Notes: generated from the letters alone by a model not told the origin. A stretch of DNA of 64,000 nt from Forficula auricularia (GCA_024734495.1 JALMQS010000099.1:68494483-68558482); one strand, 5' to 3'; positions 44,744-55,305 are shown, counted from the stretch's first letter. Program-made: numbers and translations.

Positions 44744-45440
44744 TCTACTCTTATTAAACGAGCAAAAATTGTTCTTGTATTAGTTGAATAAAAGATTTCA
44801 CTGTCGATGATAACAGAATTGTTTTTATTTTAGGTTAAAAATAAAATGAGAGAGTCTTCTGTTTTTTAAATAAATAAATAAATAAATCTAGAAATAATTA
44901 AAAATTATTTTATTTAAAAAACAGAAGACTCTCTCATTTTATTTTTAACCTAAAATTGTTCTTATATTTATTTGTTTGTATCTTAGTTCTATTTTGAAAA
45001 CGGCTCAACCGATTTTGATGAAACCAACTCTATTAACAAGTTTTTTAGGATGGGAAAACAATCTGGCTTGGTCTGGACCTCGACAAATTTAATCTTAATT
45101 GATCTTTTCTTAATTAAAGTAATTATTGATAGATGAAAATCTCAATAAAAAAGTTTGCTTACATTTTTTTCAATTATCTTTTATTTATGAATTGTTTTTT
45201 TAATTTTAAAACCCACTAATAGGTTATAACAAATATTATTATATTATATTAAAATTAGGATAGTTTTTTTAATTAACAGGTGGCTAAATGATAACATTAC
45301 AGGTGGATTCATAACAAAACAGGTGTGTTTACAAATAAAGTGGTTGAAGTGGATTTTTTTATATAACTTGGAAACAAATCTTATTAAATTTTATATTATT
45401 ACTAAGCTTCAAGGCCTGCCTTCGGCGGGCTTTTTACTAG
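44744..45440 (+). mobile_element. Helitron-like non-autonomous element
   Basis: Starts TCTACTCTTATTAAACGAGC. A CGGCTCAACCGATTTTGATG motif lies in the first part. It ends with a GC-rich hairpin (GCCTGCC/GGCGGGC, 45414-45430), six bases and CTAG (45437-45440). TC start and hairpin-CTRR end are the Helitron rules. The 3' flank is G instead of the usual T, so the exact end is uncertain. No Rep-helicase ORF, about 697 bp. Confidence 0.5.
44820..44962. repeat. Inverted repeat, arms about 58 bp
   Basis: 44825-44878 and 44907-44960 are reverse complements (GAGAGAGTCTTCTGTTTTTT against AAAAAACAGAAGACTCTCTC), separated by (AAAT)n. It lies inside the Helitron-like element. Confidence 0.85.
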
Positions 45441-45654
45441 GAGGCTTTGCCCTCTGACCCCCACGTGGCTGCATTATTGATGTTTTATTAGTAACAGAGA
45501 ATAAATATAATTGTTTTATTTTAAAGTCTTAAATAGATATAATTTGAGATTCTATTTAACTGTAATATACAGTCATAACAAATAAGATGAAACAAATATT
45601 TAAAATGTATTAAAAATCTCTATTTAGAAAAAATTCTCTTATTCTCAAGCTTGA

Positions 45655-46288
45655 GTTGTTTATCATAAAAGAATTTAGTCTTATTGATTTTAAGTCGATT
45701 CTTCCACGTTTTCAGTAGAGGTTGCCATTAATAGTCAAAACATCAAAAATGGAATGCAATCAGGTTATTCCTCTAGTATTAGATAAGAATCGATCGTTAT
45801 TTTTGATTTTAAGTCGATTCCTCCATGTCTTCAGCAATGGTTACTAATAATAATCGAAGGGTCAAAAATCTAATGTAGAATTGTTATTCCTCTAGTATTA
45901 GAAAAGAATCGATTGCTATTTTTGATTTTAAGTCGATTCCTCCATGTCTTCAGCAATGGTTACCAATAATAATCGAAGGGTCAAAAATCTAATGTAGAAT
46001 TGTTATTCCTCAAGTATTAGATAAGAATCGATTGCTATTTTTGATTTTAAGTCGATTCCTCCATGTCTTCAGCAATGGTTACCAATAATAATCGAAGGGT
46101 CAAAAATCTAATGTAGAATTATTATTCCTCAAGTATTAGATAAGAATCGATTGCTATTTTTGATTTTAAGTCGATTCCTCCATGTCTTCACCAATGGCTA
46201 CCAATAAAAACCGAATCGTCAAAAATCGAATGTAGAATGGTTATTCCTCGACTGTTAAATGAGAATCGATCATTATTTTTGAAATAAA
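45655..46288 (+). repeat. 119-bp satellite array
   Basis: About five units in plus orientation with TCGATTCCTCCATGTCTTCA and TTATTCCTC(A/T)AGTATTAGA, starting after CTCAAGCTTGAG. The last unit is interrupted by the MITE at 46297. Units are more alike here than at 8288. Confidence 0.85.
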
Positions 46289-46296
46289 GTCAACAT

Positions 46297-46559
46297 CAGG
46301 CGCGGATCCAGACCTCTGATTTGGGGGGGGGGGCGGTCGCCGGTATATAAGATCTACTTTTGATCTCGGAAGTGTGTCGCGCTCGAATTGTCCAAGCGGG
46401 GTGGGGGGGTCAAAGACGCCCCCCCCACATAGAACTTTATTTTCTTCAATTTTAAAATTTAATGTTATATAAAAAAAAAAAATAAACATAAAAAATGTTG
46501 ATCTACAATGCTTTGAGGGGGTGGCGGTCACCCCCATCGCCCCCCTGGATCCGCGCATG
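46297..46559. mobile_element. hAT-type MITE with 8-bp target duplication
   Basis: Ends CAGGCGCGGATCCAG and CTGGATCCGCGCATG. The target duplication gtcaacat (46289-46296 and 46560-46567) is perfect, inside the satellite flank. The interior contains long G and C runs (46322-46333, 46398-46440). Confidence 0.9.
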
Positions 46560-46880
46560 GTCAACATGAACTGCAAATTGCAAGTGATATCTGATTAATA
46601 ATAAAGGAATAAACATATTAATATTTCAAATGAATTTGGATAAAGTTTAGCAACGATCCGTTGCAGTTTATTTAATTAAATAACAATTTTTGAGTTCATC
46701 AATTAAATTGTCAAATTAATATTTGTGTGATTTAAAATTCATTGTAATTAAGTACCTTGTACCTTGAGGACCACAAAAAAGGTCAAATATAGTTTTTTGT
46801 AAAATTATATTTTAAAGTTCTTTATTTTAGAATAAGATAGTACATTGGATAAAGTTTAGCAACGATCCGTTGCACTTTAT
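46560..46880 (+). repeat. Flank of the satellite-bearing dispersed repeat
   Basis: Matches 8615-8735 and, further on, the GGACCACAAAAAAGGTC block seen at 63291 and near 20515. AGCAACGATCCGTTGCA occurs twice (46648, 46858). Confidence 0.7.
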
Positions 46881-47365
46881 TTTTTTTATTTTTGTTTTTA
46901 AATGTACTTTAAAAAAAATAGATAGTTTTTTTAAATCTTTGTTGCATTATTAAATTCTTCTTCAACGATAATGTGGTTAGATCTCTTTTAAGAATAAATG
47001 ATAATCTCAAAAATGTGACAGATAGGGCTGCCAACACAAAGTTAGTTTGCTATTTAGTTATTTTATTGTTTGGCAAGCTATGTTGGCAATTCAGATTTGG
47101 TTTCAGTTTTCCGTGAATTTTCCAATTTTCCGGGCAACTTTTCGGATTTTTTTTTACATATTAACCTGAAATGGACTATTACGAACATTTAAAAAAAAAT
47201 TAGCCAAATCGGCCCAGGCATTTGAGAGATCTGCGCTTACAAAGAAAAAGAAATTCATTTTTATTATATAGATTTCAGATCCTATGCGATTATTTTTTTA
47301 TAATCTTTATCAATATAAACGAATGTGGGCAAATTGGTGCAAAAACTCTGTGCGGGATGGGGTGA

Positions 47366-47575
47366 ATGTGGGAGGTGCATGAGTTGAGGTTGGGGTGCGG
47401 TGGGGCGGAGTGGGGTTGGGGTGCGGAGAGGCGGAGTGGGGCTGTCGGCGGGAGTGCAGTGGTGGGGGCGAGGTGTGTGGTTTCGGGGGGGGGGATCCAG
47501 GGGGCGAATACCATATATATTACATATTTCGGGGGGGGGGATCCAGGGGGCGAATACTATATATATTTGTATTCA
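47366..47575. repeat. G-rich tract with a 44-bp tandem duplication
   Basis: GGGGTGCGGTGGGGCGGAGT-type sequence is followed by two copies of a TTTC-G(n)-ATCCAGGGGGCGAATAC unit. Overlapping ORFs in several frames are by-products of the composition. Possibly the inside of a degenerate transposon. Confidence 0.7.
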
Positions 47576-47607
47576 TAAATTAATTCCTGTGAATACATTG
47601 TAATAGA

Positions 47608-47641
47608 CTGATGAAGAGGGCAAAGCCTCGAAACTATAGTC
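47608..47641 (+). ncRNA. Hammerhead-like ribozyme motif, closed helix III
   Basis: CTGATGA, helix II (GAGGGC/GCCTC, one base shorter on the 3' side than in the 54-kb copies), then GAAACTATAGTC: A-U and C-G pairs closing a UAUA loop, with C17 after GU. Flanking AATAGA and TCGTTAT can form helix I with an internal loop. One extra A lies before helix II. Confidence 0.6.
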
Positions 47642-48079
47642 TCGTTATAAATAAATAAAATTTTTAATTCCAGCAGAATACACACTCTTTTATTGTCTCC
47701 TTCAATATTTTTTTAATTTGGTTACCGTCCATCGCTCGGTGGCTCCAGGTACTTTGTATTATACATCGAATTTTAGCATTGACTCGTGGAACCCCTAAAG
47801 CATTTGAGTGGAACCCCAAGGTTCCGCGGGACACAGGTTGAAGAACACTGCTCTAGGATAATAATGGTGATGACTATAGCAACAAAGCTATTCTATCGAG
47901 GCGAATTTTAGCATCTGAGATAGGACACCCAAATTATTGCTATTTCATTACTTAGTTAATTATCAATTTTTTATATTCGGTACCAAAAATAGTAAAAAAA
48001 TAAAACCCTTAAGGTGTGATTTCGTTCTCTATTGGTCTCACACTCATATTGTCTTCTCCTTCGGTCAAGGTGTCAAGAC

Positions 48080-48460
48080 GAAGAATTGTGATAATAAGTC
48101 CATGATCGGCGTCTTTGACTTCTCTTGGAATGAGTAAGAGGTATTATACTATTACGACCCGATTTTTATATGATTCCTTAAAATGCCGAAGAAGCGTCTC
48201 CACTTTTTTCTTATTTTATAGATACTATTCCGGTGCGTGTTTTGGGGAGATAATATCAAAAAATTTTATTTTGTCTCCTCGCAATGTGACCCTCTTTCAA
48301 CTTTGTAATCCTTTAATATAAAAGTAACTCATTATGAGTACTTAGGACGAAATAAATTTGTAATTTTGGTTTTTCCATAATATTTTAGATAGAAATTATG
48401 GTATGTATCATCCGTCCCTGTATCAAATACGGTTCACATCTGTGGAGAGGTGCATTCATG
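48080..48460 (+). pseudogene. Scrambled non-LTR reverse transcriptase fragments
   Basis: Short pieces of the local family are visible: GVFDFSWNE (48108-48135), FYRYYSGACFGEI (48213-48250) and IIRPCIKYGSHLWRGA (48402-48450). Their order is rearranged relative to intact copies. Confidence 0.6.
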
Positions 48461-48480
48461 ATATCTATATCTTCATCTAG

Positions 48481-49370
48481 CTAACAAAAATTGAAATTCT
48501 TTAAAATATTTATGAAAATAAACCCACTATTAAATGCGCTTGAATTTTCTCATCCCTCACGATTTAACATAAACTGGACATCCAGTGTTTGTCATTTTAT
48601 TTTTATTTCTTAATAAAAAAAACTATTAATGATATTTTTAAATTATTTCTCTTAGTAATATAACAAGTGAAGTATCCTAATATTTCTTGAAAATAATTTG
48701 GACGTTTATATTGAACTATTCTAGTGGTCAAAGATGATCAGAAACCAAAACAGTATTTATCTAATAGAAATTTAAAATACCAACAGATAAATTAGTTCAA
48801 TGTGGGTGCTGTTATTTATTATTATGTACATATGAAATGAATCTGAGAATGACATATATTTAATCGAAAGAGAAATTTAAAAGAAACCATCAATAAATAA
48901 ATATAATCAATTAAAATCACAGAAATAAATATAACTTACAGTACAATCTTATTTAGATCAATCGATAAGATTTATTTTTTAGTAATAATAATAGAAATAT
49001 TTTCCAACTATTGATTTCATAGGATGGATGATATAGTATATATGTATGATGTATGGATTTTGCGTGGGTGGATGGAGATTCGACAGAGCTACGGAACTGC
49101 ATGGGACAACGAGATAACGGCTCGTGCAATCAACTGTTAAAGCAGAAGCTTAAGCCAAATTGTCAAGATGATATGTGAATATAGGCTAGGGTGCTTGCTC
49201 TTCATAAGAAAAATGCCTTTCATTTTTTTTTTACTTTTTTTTCTTATAATAAAATCTAATCGTAACGAAAAATAGAGACAGGCTTTGGAGTCGACTTGAA
49301 ATGAGACCAGCCAAGAATGAATAAGGCACGTGGGTGGCCTAAATCTTAAAAGAGCATCTCATATAATTTC
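48481..49370. other. AT-rich DNA, no gene
   Basis: No recognisable ORF. A slightly GC-richer piece at 49055-49150 has no assigned function. Confidence 0.4.
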
Positions 49371-49375
49371 AATAA

Positions 49376-50332
49376 GCTGACGTGTTCTGATGTCGCCATC
49401 CACTTGACTTTACCATACAACCTTGCACCTCACTTATATTTAAAATTTAATAAAATTATTTATAATCATATAGGGGTGGGGGGTTAGTTTTTGAATTTTT
49501 AGACCTCTGGGGTCCCTCTGATTATGTATACAAAATTTGGTTGAGTTTGATATAAGGGCCTAGATTTTCATTTTTTGACCCCCCCCCCATTTTTGGTGGT
49601 TAATTTTTGCATTTTTTAGACTTCTGGGGGTCCACTGATTATGTATGGTATACAAAATTTGGTTGAGTTTGGTACAAGAGATTAGATTTTATTTTTTGAA
49701 CCTACACACCCCCCCCCCATTTTGGGCGGTTAATTTTTGCATTTTTAGACTTCTGGGGTCCCACTGATTATGTATACAAAATTTAGTTGACTTTGGTACA
49801 AGGGCCTAGATTTTCATTTTTTGACCCCCCCACCCCATTTTGGCCGATTATTTTTTGCATTTTTAGATTTCTGGGGTCCCACTGATTGTGTATACAAAAT
49901 TTGGTTGAGTTTGCTCAAATGGCCTAGATTTTTAATTTTTAACCCCCCTCCACCCCACTTAATTTTGGGTCGATATGCACCACAATCTAATCAGCTCTTA
50001 ATCTCAATTGACCAAATCTATGTGTGAAATTTGGTCTCGATATTCACACTAGTTTTTGAGCTAACTCGTCCACAAAATTTGCTAACGCACAGACTAACTA
50101 ACTAACTAACAGACATTTTGACAAAGCAATCATTATCTCAAAAAATACAATTTTTTCGATGATCACATATTAGGGCTTTTTTGTAGACCGAAATGCCATG
50201 ATTTAGCTCAATTTTTTTAATCAAAATAGTTTCAGCCGTTTTTGAGATATTTCGAAAAAAAGAAGGAAAAAAACACTTTTTTCATGCACGATTACAATAC
50301 TTGACCATACCCTGTATAGTAAAGTAAAAATG
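49376..50332 (+). mobile_element. Dispersed MITE-like element with internal C-tract minisatellite
   Basis: Starts GCTGACGTGTTCTGATGTCG and continues TTGACTTTACCATACAACCT like 9196. About four to five tandem units of roughly 115-125 bp follow (49480-49980), each with TTTTTAGACTTCTGGGGTCC, TACAAAATTTGGTTGAG and a C run. The tail 50170-50330 matches 36090-36240. CTAACTAACTAACAGACATT near 50095 is typical of such repeats. Confidence 0.75.
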
Positions 50333-51805
50333 AAATAAGGTACTATAAATATGGAATTCAGTTTAGCTCCGATTTAGATTATTTTACGTAAAACTTCCTC
50401 TATTACTACAGCTTATGTAACTAAAGGGTTAATCGGATTTATAGTACTAGATTTTCTACCCTTTCTTGAAACAAAAGAATTTATTCTATGTAGCATTCAA
50501 TAGCAATCATACTAGATTTATTGATATAGAGTATAACCACTTGTATAGAAAATCAAGAGGTCAACTACTAAATCTGAGGTTTTATGGAGGGCAAGCCAAG
50601 ATTTTCACTTTTGGCTTTTTTTATTATGTTGAAGGGGAATTCAACCCTACAGACATAATAAAAATTATCTATAACACCCGGATTTATTTATATAGTTGAC
50701 CATCTCCCTTGATTTTCTAGAAATTATTACTAGTATTTGAATAATTCAATTATTATTTTCTTTAATATGAAGAGACCAGAATTTTTTTATGAAATTGCTT
50801 ATTTAGTTTGCCTGCTTTTTTTTATTCAGTTGACCTAATATCTATCCGCATGGTGCATTTAGACACAATTAAACTTATTTTTATTTTGGAAATTTTTGCA
50901 TATTTGTGGATAAAAGCATATATTTTAATATTATGATAAAAACAATTTTTTTTTTTACTTCGAAAATTTTTTTATTTTAAATAAGATAAATTTAAATTTA
51001 AATATAGATCCCTTGAGGAGGAAAAAAATTATTTCATAATGTTTATTTTATATTGTTATTATATAGCTGTTTATTTTGTTGTTAATGATTTTCTAAAACC
51101 TCTCTTATTTTTGTTTTTGTTATGTAAAAATGTTTTTTGTACAATTAATAATCATACTTTTCTCATACACACAACAAATCTTGTTTTACCTTTTTTCTTC
51201 CTTACCCTAACAACTCATGATTTATTATACATATTATTATAATTTTGAAAAATAATTATTTTTTTAATTTGAGTTATTTTGCTCTTAAGACCTTTTTCGT
51301 AAAAAAAAACATTGCATAAAAAGTAATTGCATTAGTATTTGGGTTATTTTATTGCATATTTTAATATTTATGCACATTTTTTACGTTTCTACTGCATATT
51401 TTTAAGTTTTTCACTGCATATTTTAAGAGTTTTTGCTACATAAAAATCCCGTGTAGGTATATAAATAATATGCAACCTCTTGTTGCTATAGCATGGTGCC
51501 GCGATATTCAACCATACATATTAAACCAATGGTTCTTTTAATTAAGGAGTACCACCACAAAGAAATTCAAAAATTTAGTAAGCCCAATAAAAAAATTATG
51601 TTCCCTAAAATTTGTCCTAGTCACTATAATGTATTTTGAAAATATAATGAAGACAACAAGACTATTGGAATAAATCAAAAATTGTAATTTTTTCTTCTTA
51701 TTCGAATTAGAAATGTTCGAGATTATAATCTTCAAGCATTATTTTTTCTATTTCTTTGTTTTTATTCTTAAAACTTCGCGATAACGCGGTAACTAAAGGT
51801 CGAAG
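50333..51805. other. AT-rich DNA, no gene recognised
   Basis: ORFs at 50466-50699, 51039-51242 and 51538-51735 are low-complexity, rich in Phe, Leu, Ile and Asn, and lack domains. Confidence 0.4.
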
Positions 51806-51808
51806 AAG

Positions 51809-51983
51809 TCAGTTACTTTCTGTATTTCCTGAAGATGGGTTGATAGCCCGAAATATATATATTGAAAAAGAAAAAAATTTTATATCTTTTTAATTTTAAT
51901 GTGAAATAAGTGACTCAGTATCCTCAACTCATAGTAAATCCATATTAAATAAAATATTTATTTACTCTTATCTTTTTTAAGGT
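51809..51983 (+). mobile_element. Hammerhead-bearing repeat, single arm
   Basis: The same sequence as one arm of the palindrome 56920-57268, from AGTTACTTTCTGTATTTC to TTTACTCTTATC. Only one orientation is present here. Confidence 0.7.
51829..51857 (+). ncRNA. Hammerhead-like ribozyme motif, AUAU type
   Basis: CTGAAGA, GGG/CCC helix II around TTGATAG, then GAAATATA. Here the self-complementary tetramer after GAA is AUAU instead of ACGU, with A at position 17, which the NUH rule permits. Helix II is short, with one extra base. Confidence 0.5.
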
Positions 51984-52151
51984 CGAAGAAAGATCGTTCT
52001 AGTTCCAGAATATTTATCCAAAACAACGAGCTGATTAAATTTTTGATTTTTTTACCATCCTAATCATTAATCAGAAAATCAGAAAATCAAAAAAAAAAAT
52101 TTTGCAACGAAATTTTCTCTGGAGAGAGAGAGACGGACTGGTAGAAATTTT

Positions 52152-52449
52152 AATTGAATGTAATGGGAGGCAGCCCAGAGGTAGTGAGGAAAGAAAAATT
52201 AACACATATCAAATAAGGTGTAATTTATTGGAATCCTTCCTCCTTTTCTTTCAAACCGACGTTTCAGAGGATTTTTTCCTTCTTCTTCAACCTTGACCCT
52301 TTGAAACCCTGAAGAAGGAGGGAAAAATCCTCTGAAACGTCGGTTTGAAATGAAAGGAGGACGGATCCCAATAAATTACACCTTATTTGATATGTGTTAA
52401 TTTTTTCTTTCCTCACTACCCCTAGGCTGCCTTCCATTACATTCAATTA
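52152..52449. mobile_element. Head-to-head palindrome of a hammerhead-bearing repeat
   Basis: Arms about 52152-52290 and 52308-52449 (from TTGAATGTAATGGGAGGCAG to CTGCCTTCCATTACATTCAA). Each arm has the hammerhead-like order. The plus-strand one is better kept, and the minus-strand one (52258-52289) has lost C3. Confidence 0.75.
52309..52341 (+). ncRNA. Hammerhead-like ribozyme motif
   Basis: CTGAAGA, AGGAGG/CCTCT helix II with one bulge, then GAAACGTC. ACGU-type helix III. The core is complete. Activity is untested. Confidence 0.55.
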
Positions 52450-52977
52450 AAAAAATAATATCGTTATAAGGGCAATTTGTAGTAATAAACTGCACTCATG
52501 TACCAAGTTTCAGTTTCCTAACAGATTGCCTTTGTCACTTAGCCTTATAATGGTCGTAAAACTAAAAATCTCTTATATTTGATATAATGTGGGTTTGTTC
52601 TATCGCATCATAGAAATCTTTAATAATATACCATTTGTAGTTATCTATCTATCTACTTCCAAGAAGAAAGAAATTGAAAAAGCGGTATAAAGGGCAAATA
52701 ATAAGAATTGTAACGGATGGCAAAGAAAAGCTTCGTAAGTAAATACGATCGAATAAAGTTGAATTGATAGAAGGGGATGATTGAAGATAATCAAACAAAT
52801 TGTCAGGTTAAGGGATTTTCGTAAAAGACAAGTCCAATGTCACCAAAATCTTTGTCAGAGTCAATTCTAGAAAATGAAAATCTTTTTAAAATATGATCAT
52901 AATATATATTGAGTGGATATCGATGAGGCAGTCCGAAAAAAGAAGATAATTTACACTATATTTTTATTCATAAAACC

Positions 52978-53007
52978 GACGTTTCGGAGGCTATTCCTCC
53001 TCTTCAG
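52978..53007 (-). ncRNA. Hammerhead-like ribozyme motif, best-formed helix II
   Basis: On the minus strand: CTGAAGA, GGAGG-AATAG-CCTCC (five perfect pairs directly after A9), then GAAACGTC. All core bases of a hammerhead are present with no extra nucleotide. Helix III is the ACGU tetramer, suggesting cleavage as a dimer if active. Confidence 0.7.
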
Positions 53008-53223
53008 GGTTTTGAAAAGTCAGTGAACGAAATCCAATGTGACATTCTCCTCTGTCTCCTCTTTCAATGCCAGTAACAATAATGTATTGTATTTCATTCA
53101 TCAGAATAGTGTAGAATAATGCAGTCCATTATTATTCTGCTGAGAATGAAATACAATATATTATTGTTACTGTCACTGAAAGAGGAGACAGAGGGGGATT
53201 TATTTCACTGACTTATCAAAACC

Positions 53224-53255
53224 CTGAAGAAGGAGGGAATAGTCTCCGAAATGTC
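53224..53255 (+). ncRNA. Hammerhead-like motif, partly decayed
   Basis: CTGAAGA, GGAGG/CTCC, then GAAATGTC. C15.2 is changed to T, which destroys the self-complementary ACGU. Confidence 0.45.
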
Positions 53256-53337
53256 GGTTTTATGAATAAAAAAGATAGTGTAAATTGTCTTCTTTTTAGA
53301 CATATCGCCTTATCGATATCCACTCAATTTCACTTAT

Positions 53338-54110
53338 CAGTCCGTCTCCAAAATTTACTCCAATCTTATAATATATATTATTTAATTTAATTAATATAAA
53401 GAATAAGTGAATTATTGGAATGACATTGCTGTTATTTGACAAAACATAAAATAACATAAACCATAAAATATTAATTATACAAAAACAGAAACAAAGTATG
53501 TTCATGTAACGCATTCTAAGTCCTTAAATAACAGCTCCCTTTTAAATTTTTTCTATTAAATGTTTGGGATCTTTATGAGCTCTTTTAGGTCTATCTTGGG
53601 CTGAATGGGGTTGTTTATTTTTGAAATAATTGTAAAAACGTTGAAGAATTCTGTTAAATGTTCGGAAAGACTCTGTTTTCACTATTGGTAGATTTGATGA
53701 GTTGGCGGTTGAGAGAAGTTTCGGCTAAAATCATCTAGATTGCACATTTTTAATAAGAAAATTTCATTAGAATGCAAAACATTTTGATACCTATTTCTTG
53801 ATGATATCTCAAGAATAACAAGTCGAAGAAAGTACTTTCTGATGACAAAATGTTGGTATTTTTAATTACTGATTAGTTTTTTGGATTTCTAGTTTTAAAA
53901 GTTCAGGTTTAAAAATGCAAAAATATCATTTTCTCTTAAGATAATTAAAATATAAAATAAATGTATAATAGTTTATTACATTTACCTTTATTATTAGGAG
54001 GCTCCAACTGGCTCTCTAATTTCTAATTTTCATTTCAACTAACGCCCAAGAAGCTTCACTTCTCTAGCATGGGTACTAAGTTCCACCTTTCTAATTGAAA
54101 AGTTTTTGTT
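53338..54110. other. AT-rich DNA, no gene
   Basis: Nothing recognised beyond short ORFs without domains. Confidence 0.4.
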
Positions 54111-54137
54111 TTTGCCGAGAGTAGCAGAGTTGTTGAT

Positions 54138-54340
54138 TCACAAAGAGAAACAAAGAGGTTGTCTCTGCTGATGCAAATAAACATATACACATATATCTCA
54201 AGATGATATATCTGTATATATATTATTTATTTGTTTGTCAAACAAATAAATAATATATATACAGATATATCATCTTGAGATATATGTGTATATGTTTATT
54301 TGCATCAAGCAGAGGACAACCTCTTTGTTTCTCTTTGTGA
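54138..54340. repeat. Palindrome, arms about 100 bp
   Basis: 54138-54238 and 54242-54340 are reverse complements (AGATGATATATCTGTATATA against TATATACAGATATATCATCT). The left flank GTAGCAGAGTTGTTGATTC is related to 35961. No clear hammerhead core. Confidence 0.8.
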
Positions 54341-54476
54341 TTCCACCTTTCTTTGTATAATACTAAATGTAAATTGAAAGTTTTTGTGCCGAGGGTAGCA
54401 GAATTTTTATATATTGAAGGAGACAATAAAAGAGTGTGCTTCTGCTGGAATTATACATTTTATTTATTTATAACGA

Positions 54477-54511
54477 GACTATAGTTTCGAGGGCTTTGCC
54501 CTCTTCATCAG
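54477..54511 (-). ncRNA. Hammerhead-like ribozyme motif, closed helix III
   Basis: On the minus strand: CTGATGA, A, GAGGGC-AAA-GCCCTC (six perfect pairs), GAAACTATAGTC. Flanking AATAGA and TCGTTATAAAT give a helix I with an internal loop. The complete core and closed helix III make it a candidate for monomer self-cleavage, apart from the extra A before helix II. Confidence 0.65.
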
Positions 54512-54563
54512 TCTATTACAATTGATTCACAGGAATTAATTTATGAATCGAAATCGTAATAGA

Positions 54564-54598
54564 CTGATGAAGAGGGCAAAGCCCTCGAAACTATAGTC
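54564..54598 (+). ncRNA. Hammerhead-like ribozyme motif, closed helix III
   Basis: Inverted twin of 54477-54511 with the same core, helix II and GAAACTATAGTC. Helix I starts with an A-U and a G-U pair because the base after the cleavage site doublet is T instead of C. Confidence 0.62.
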
Positions 54599-54662
54599 TT
54601 GTTATAAATAAATAAAATTTGTAATTCCAGGAGAAGACACACTCTTTTATTGTCTCGTTCAA

Positions 54663-55305
54663 TACTAAATGTAATTAAACTTTATTAATATTATGTGAAT
54701 TATCGTCAAAATACACGTTTTTGTTCTCTTCAGAGCCTCTGGTAACAATGGTAATGTCTGTTAATATGATAACTCAAAAACAGTGAGCTGAGAGAATTGA
54801 ATACTTGATGCTAAAAATTTGGTTATGGACTCAAAGTATGACAGCAAGATGGGGTTTAACGAGAAGTACACCTTTATTAATGCTGTTTTAGATTTTGAGT
54901 CCTTTTGAAAAACAGCTCAACATTAATTTTATAAAAAATTCGCAGGCTGAATCATGGAAATTATTCAAATTTACGCGGTTCAATTAATTTAATTAATTAA
55001 TTTTATAATTTTCACTACTATTTAGCATGTTATTTGTTGGCTATAATTTAAATGATTTTTTATGTCTGGGATTAAAATTATAAAAGTTTGTTTGAAAATA
55101 TTTTTTGAGCTTTTGATATTCGTTCGGTTCTGGACATAAGATCAGCTTGGAATATAAATTGGAATGAAACTCAATACAATTATTATTTAACTGGTTATAA
55201 CTTGTTCACACTTATATAATTCAAATATATACCTACTTTGTTACTTAGATATAGTTTTTAAGTAAGTTTCTTAATTTTTACTCTCCACAAAACAAAATCT
55301 TTTCA
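54663..55305. other. AT-rich DNA, no gene
   Basis: No recognisable feature. Confidence 0.4.

Larger units (their letters stand above)
42784..47850 (+). mobile_element. hAT transposon, internally interrupted
   Basis: The left end CCGTGTTTCTCAAAATGTGG continues into TTCGCGAACCCC. The right end reads, in complement, CAGTGTTCTTCAACCTGTG followed by CCGCGGAACC. These are matching hAT termini. The flanks ctctagcc (42776-42783) and ctctagga (47851-47858) share six of eight bases. Inside are a transposase pseudogene and, after about 44615, a Helitron-like element, satellite DNA and a MITE, which would be later insertions. An alternative is two independent elements each missing one end. Confidence 0.65.
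52909..53337. mobile_element. Head-to-head palindrome of a hammerhead-bearing repeat
   Basis: Arms about 52909-53120 and 53135-53337, from TTGAGTGGATATCGATGAGG to GATATCCACTCAA. The arms include CTGTCTCCTCTTTCA against TGAAAGAGGAGACAG. Hammerhead-like motifs lie at 52978-53007 (minus) and 53224-53255 (plus). Confidence 0.8.
54416..54662. mobile_element. Head-to-head palindrome with two closed-helix-III hammerhead motifs
   Basis: Arms about 54416-54518 and 54550-54662, centred near 54534. From the outside in, each arm has GAGACAATAAAAGAGTGTG, a segment ending AAATAAAT, and the ribozyme-like motif. The related single copy is at 47590-47700. Confidence 0.8.

Noticed and set aside
47290..47603. 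Pro-rich and Gly-rich ORFs in several frames
   Set aside because: Produced by the G-rich tandem sequence; every frame is open because stop codons are rare in it.
51039..51242. Phe/Leu-rich ORF resembling a membrane or mitochondrial protein
   Set aside because: Composition reflects T-rich DNA; no motif, and standard codons in AT-rich intergenic sequence give such ORFs by chance.
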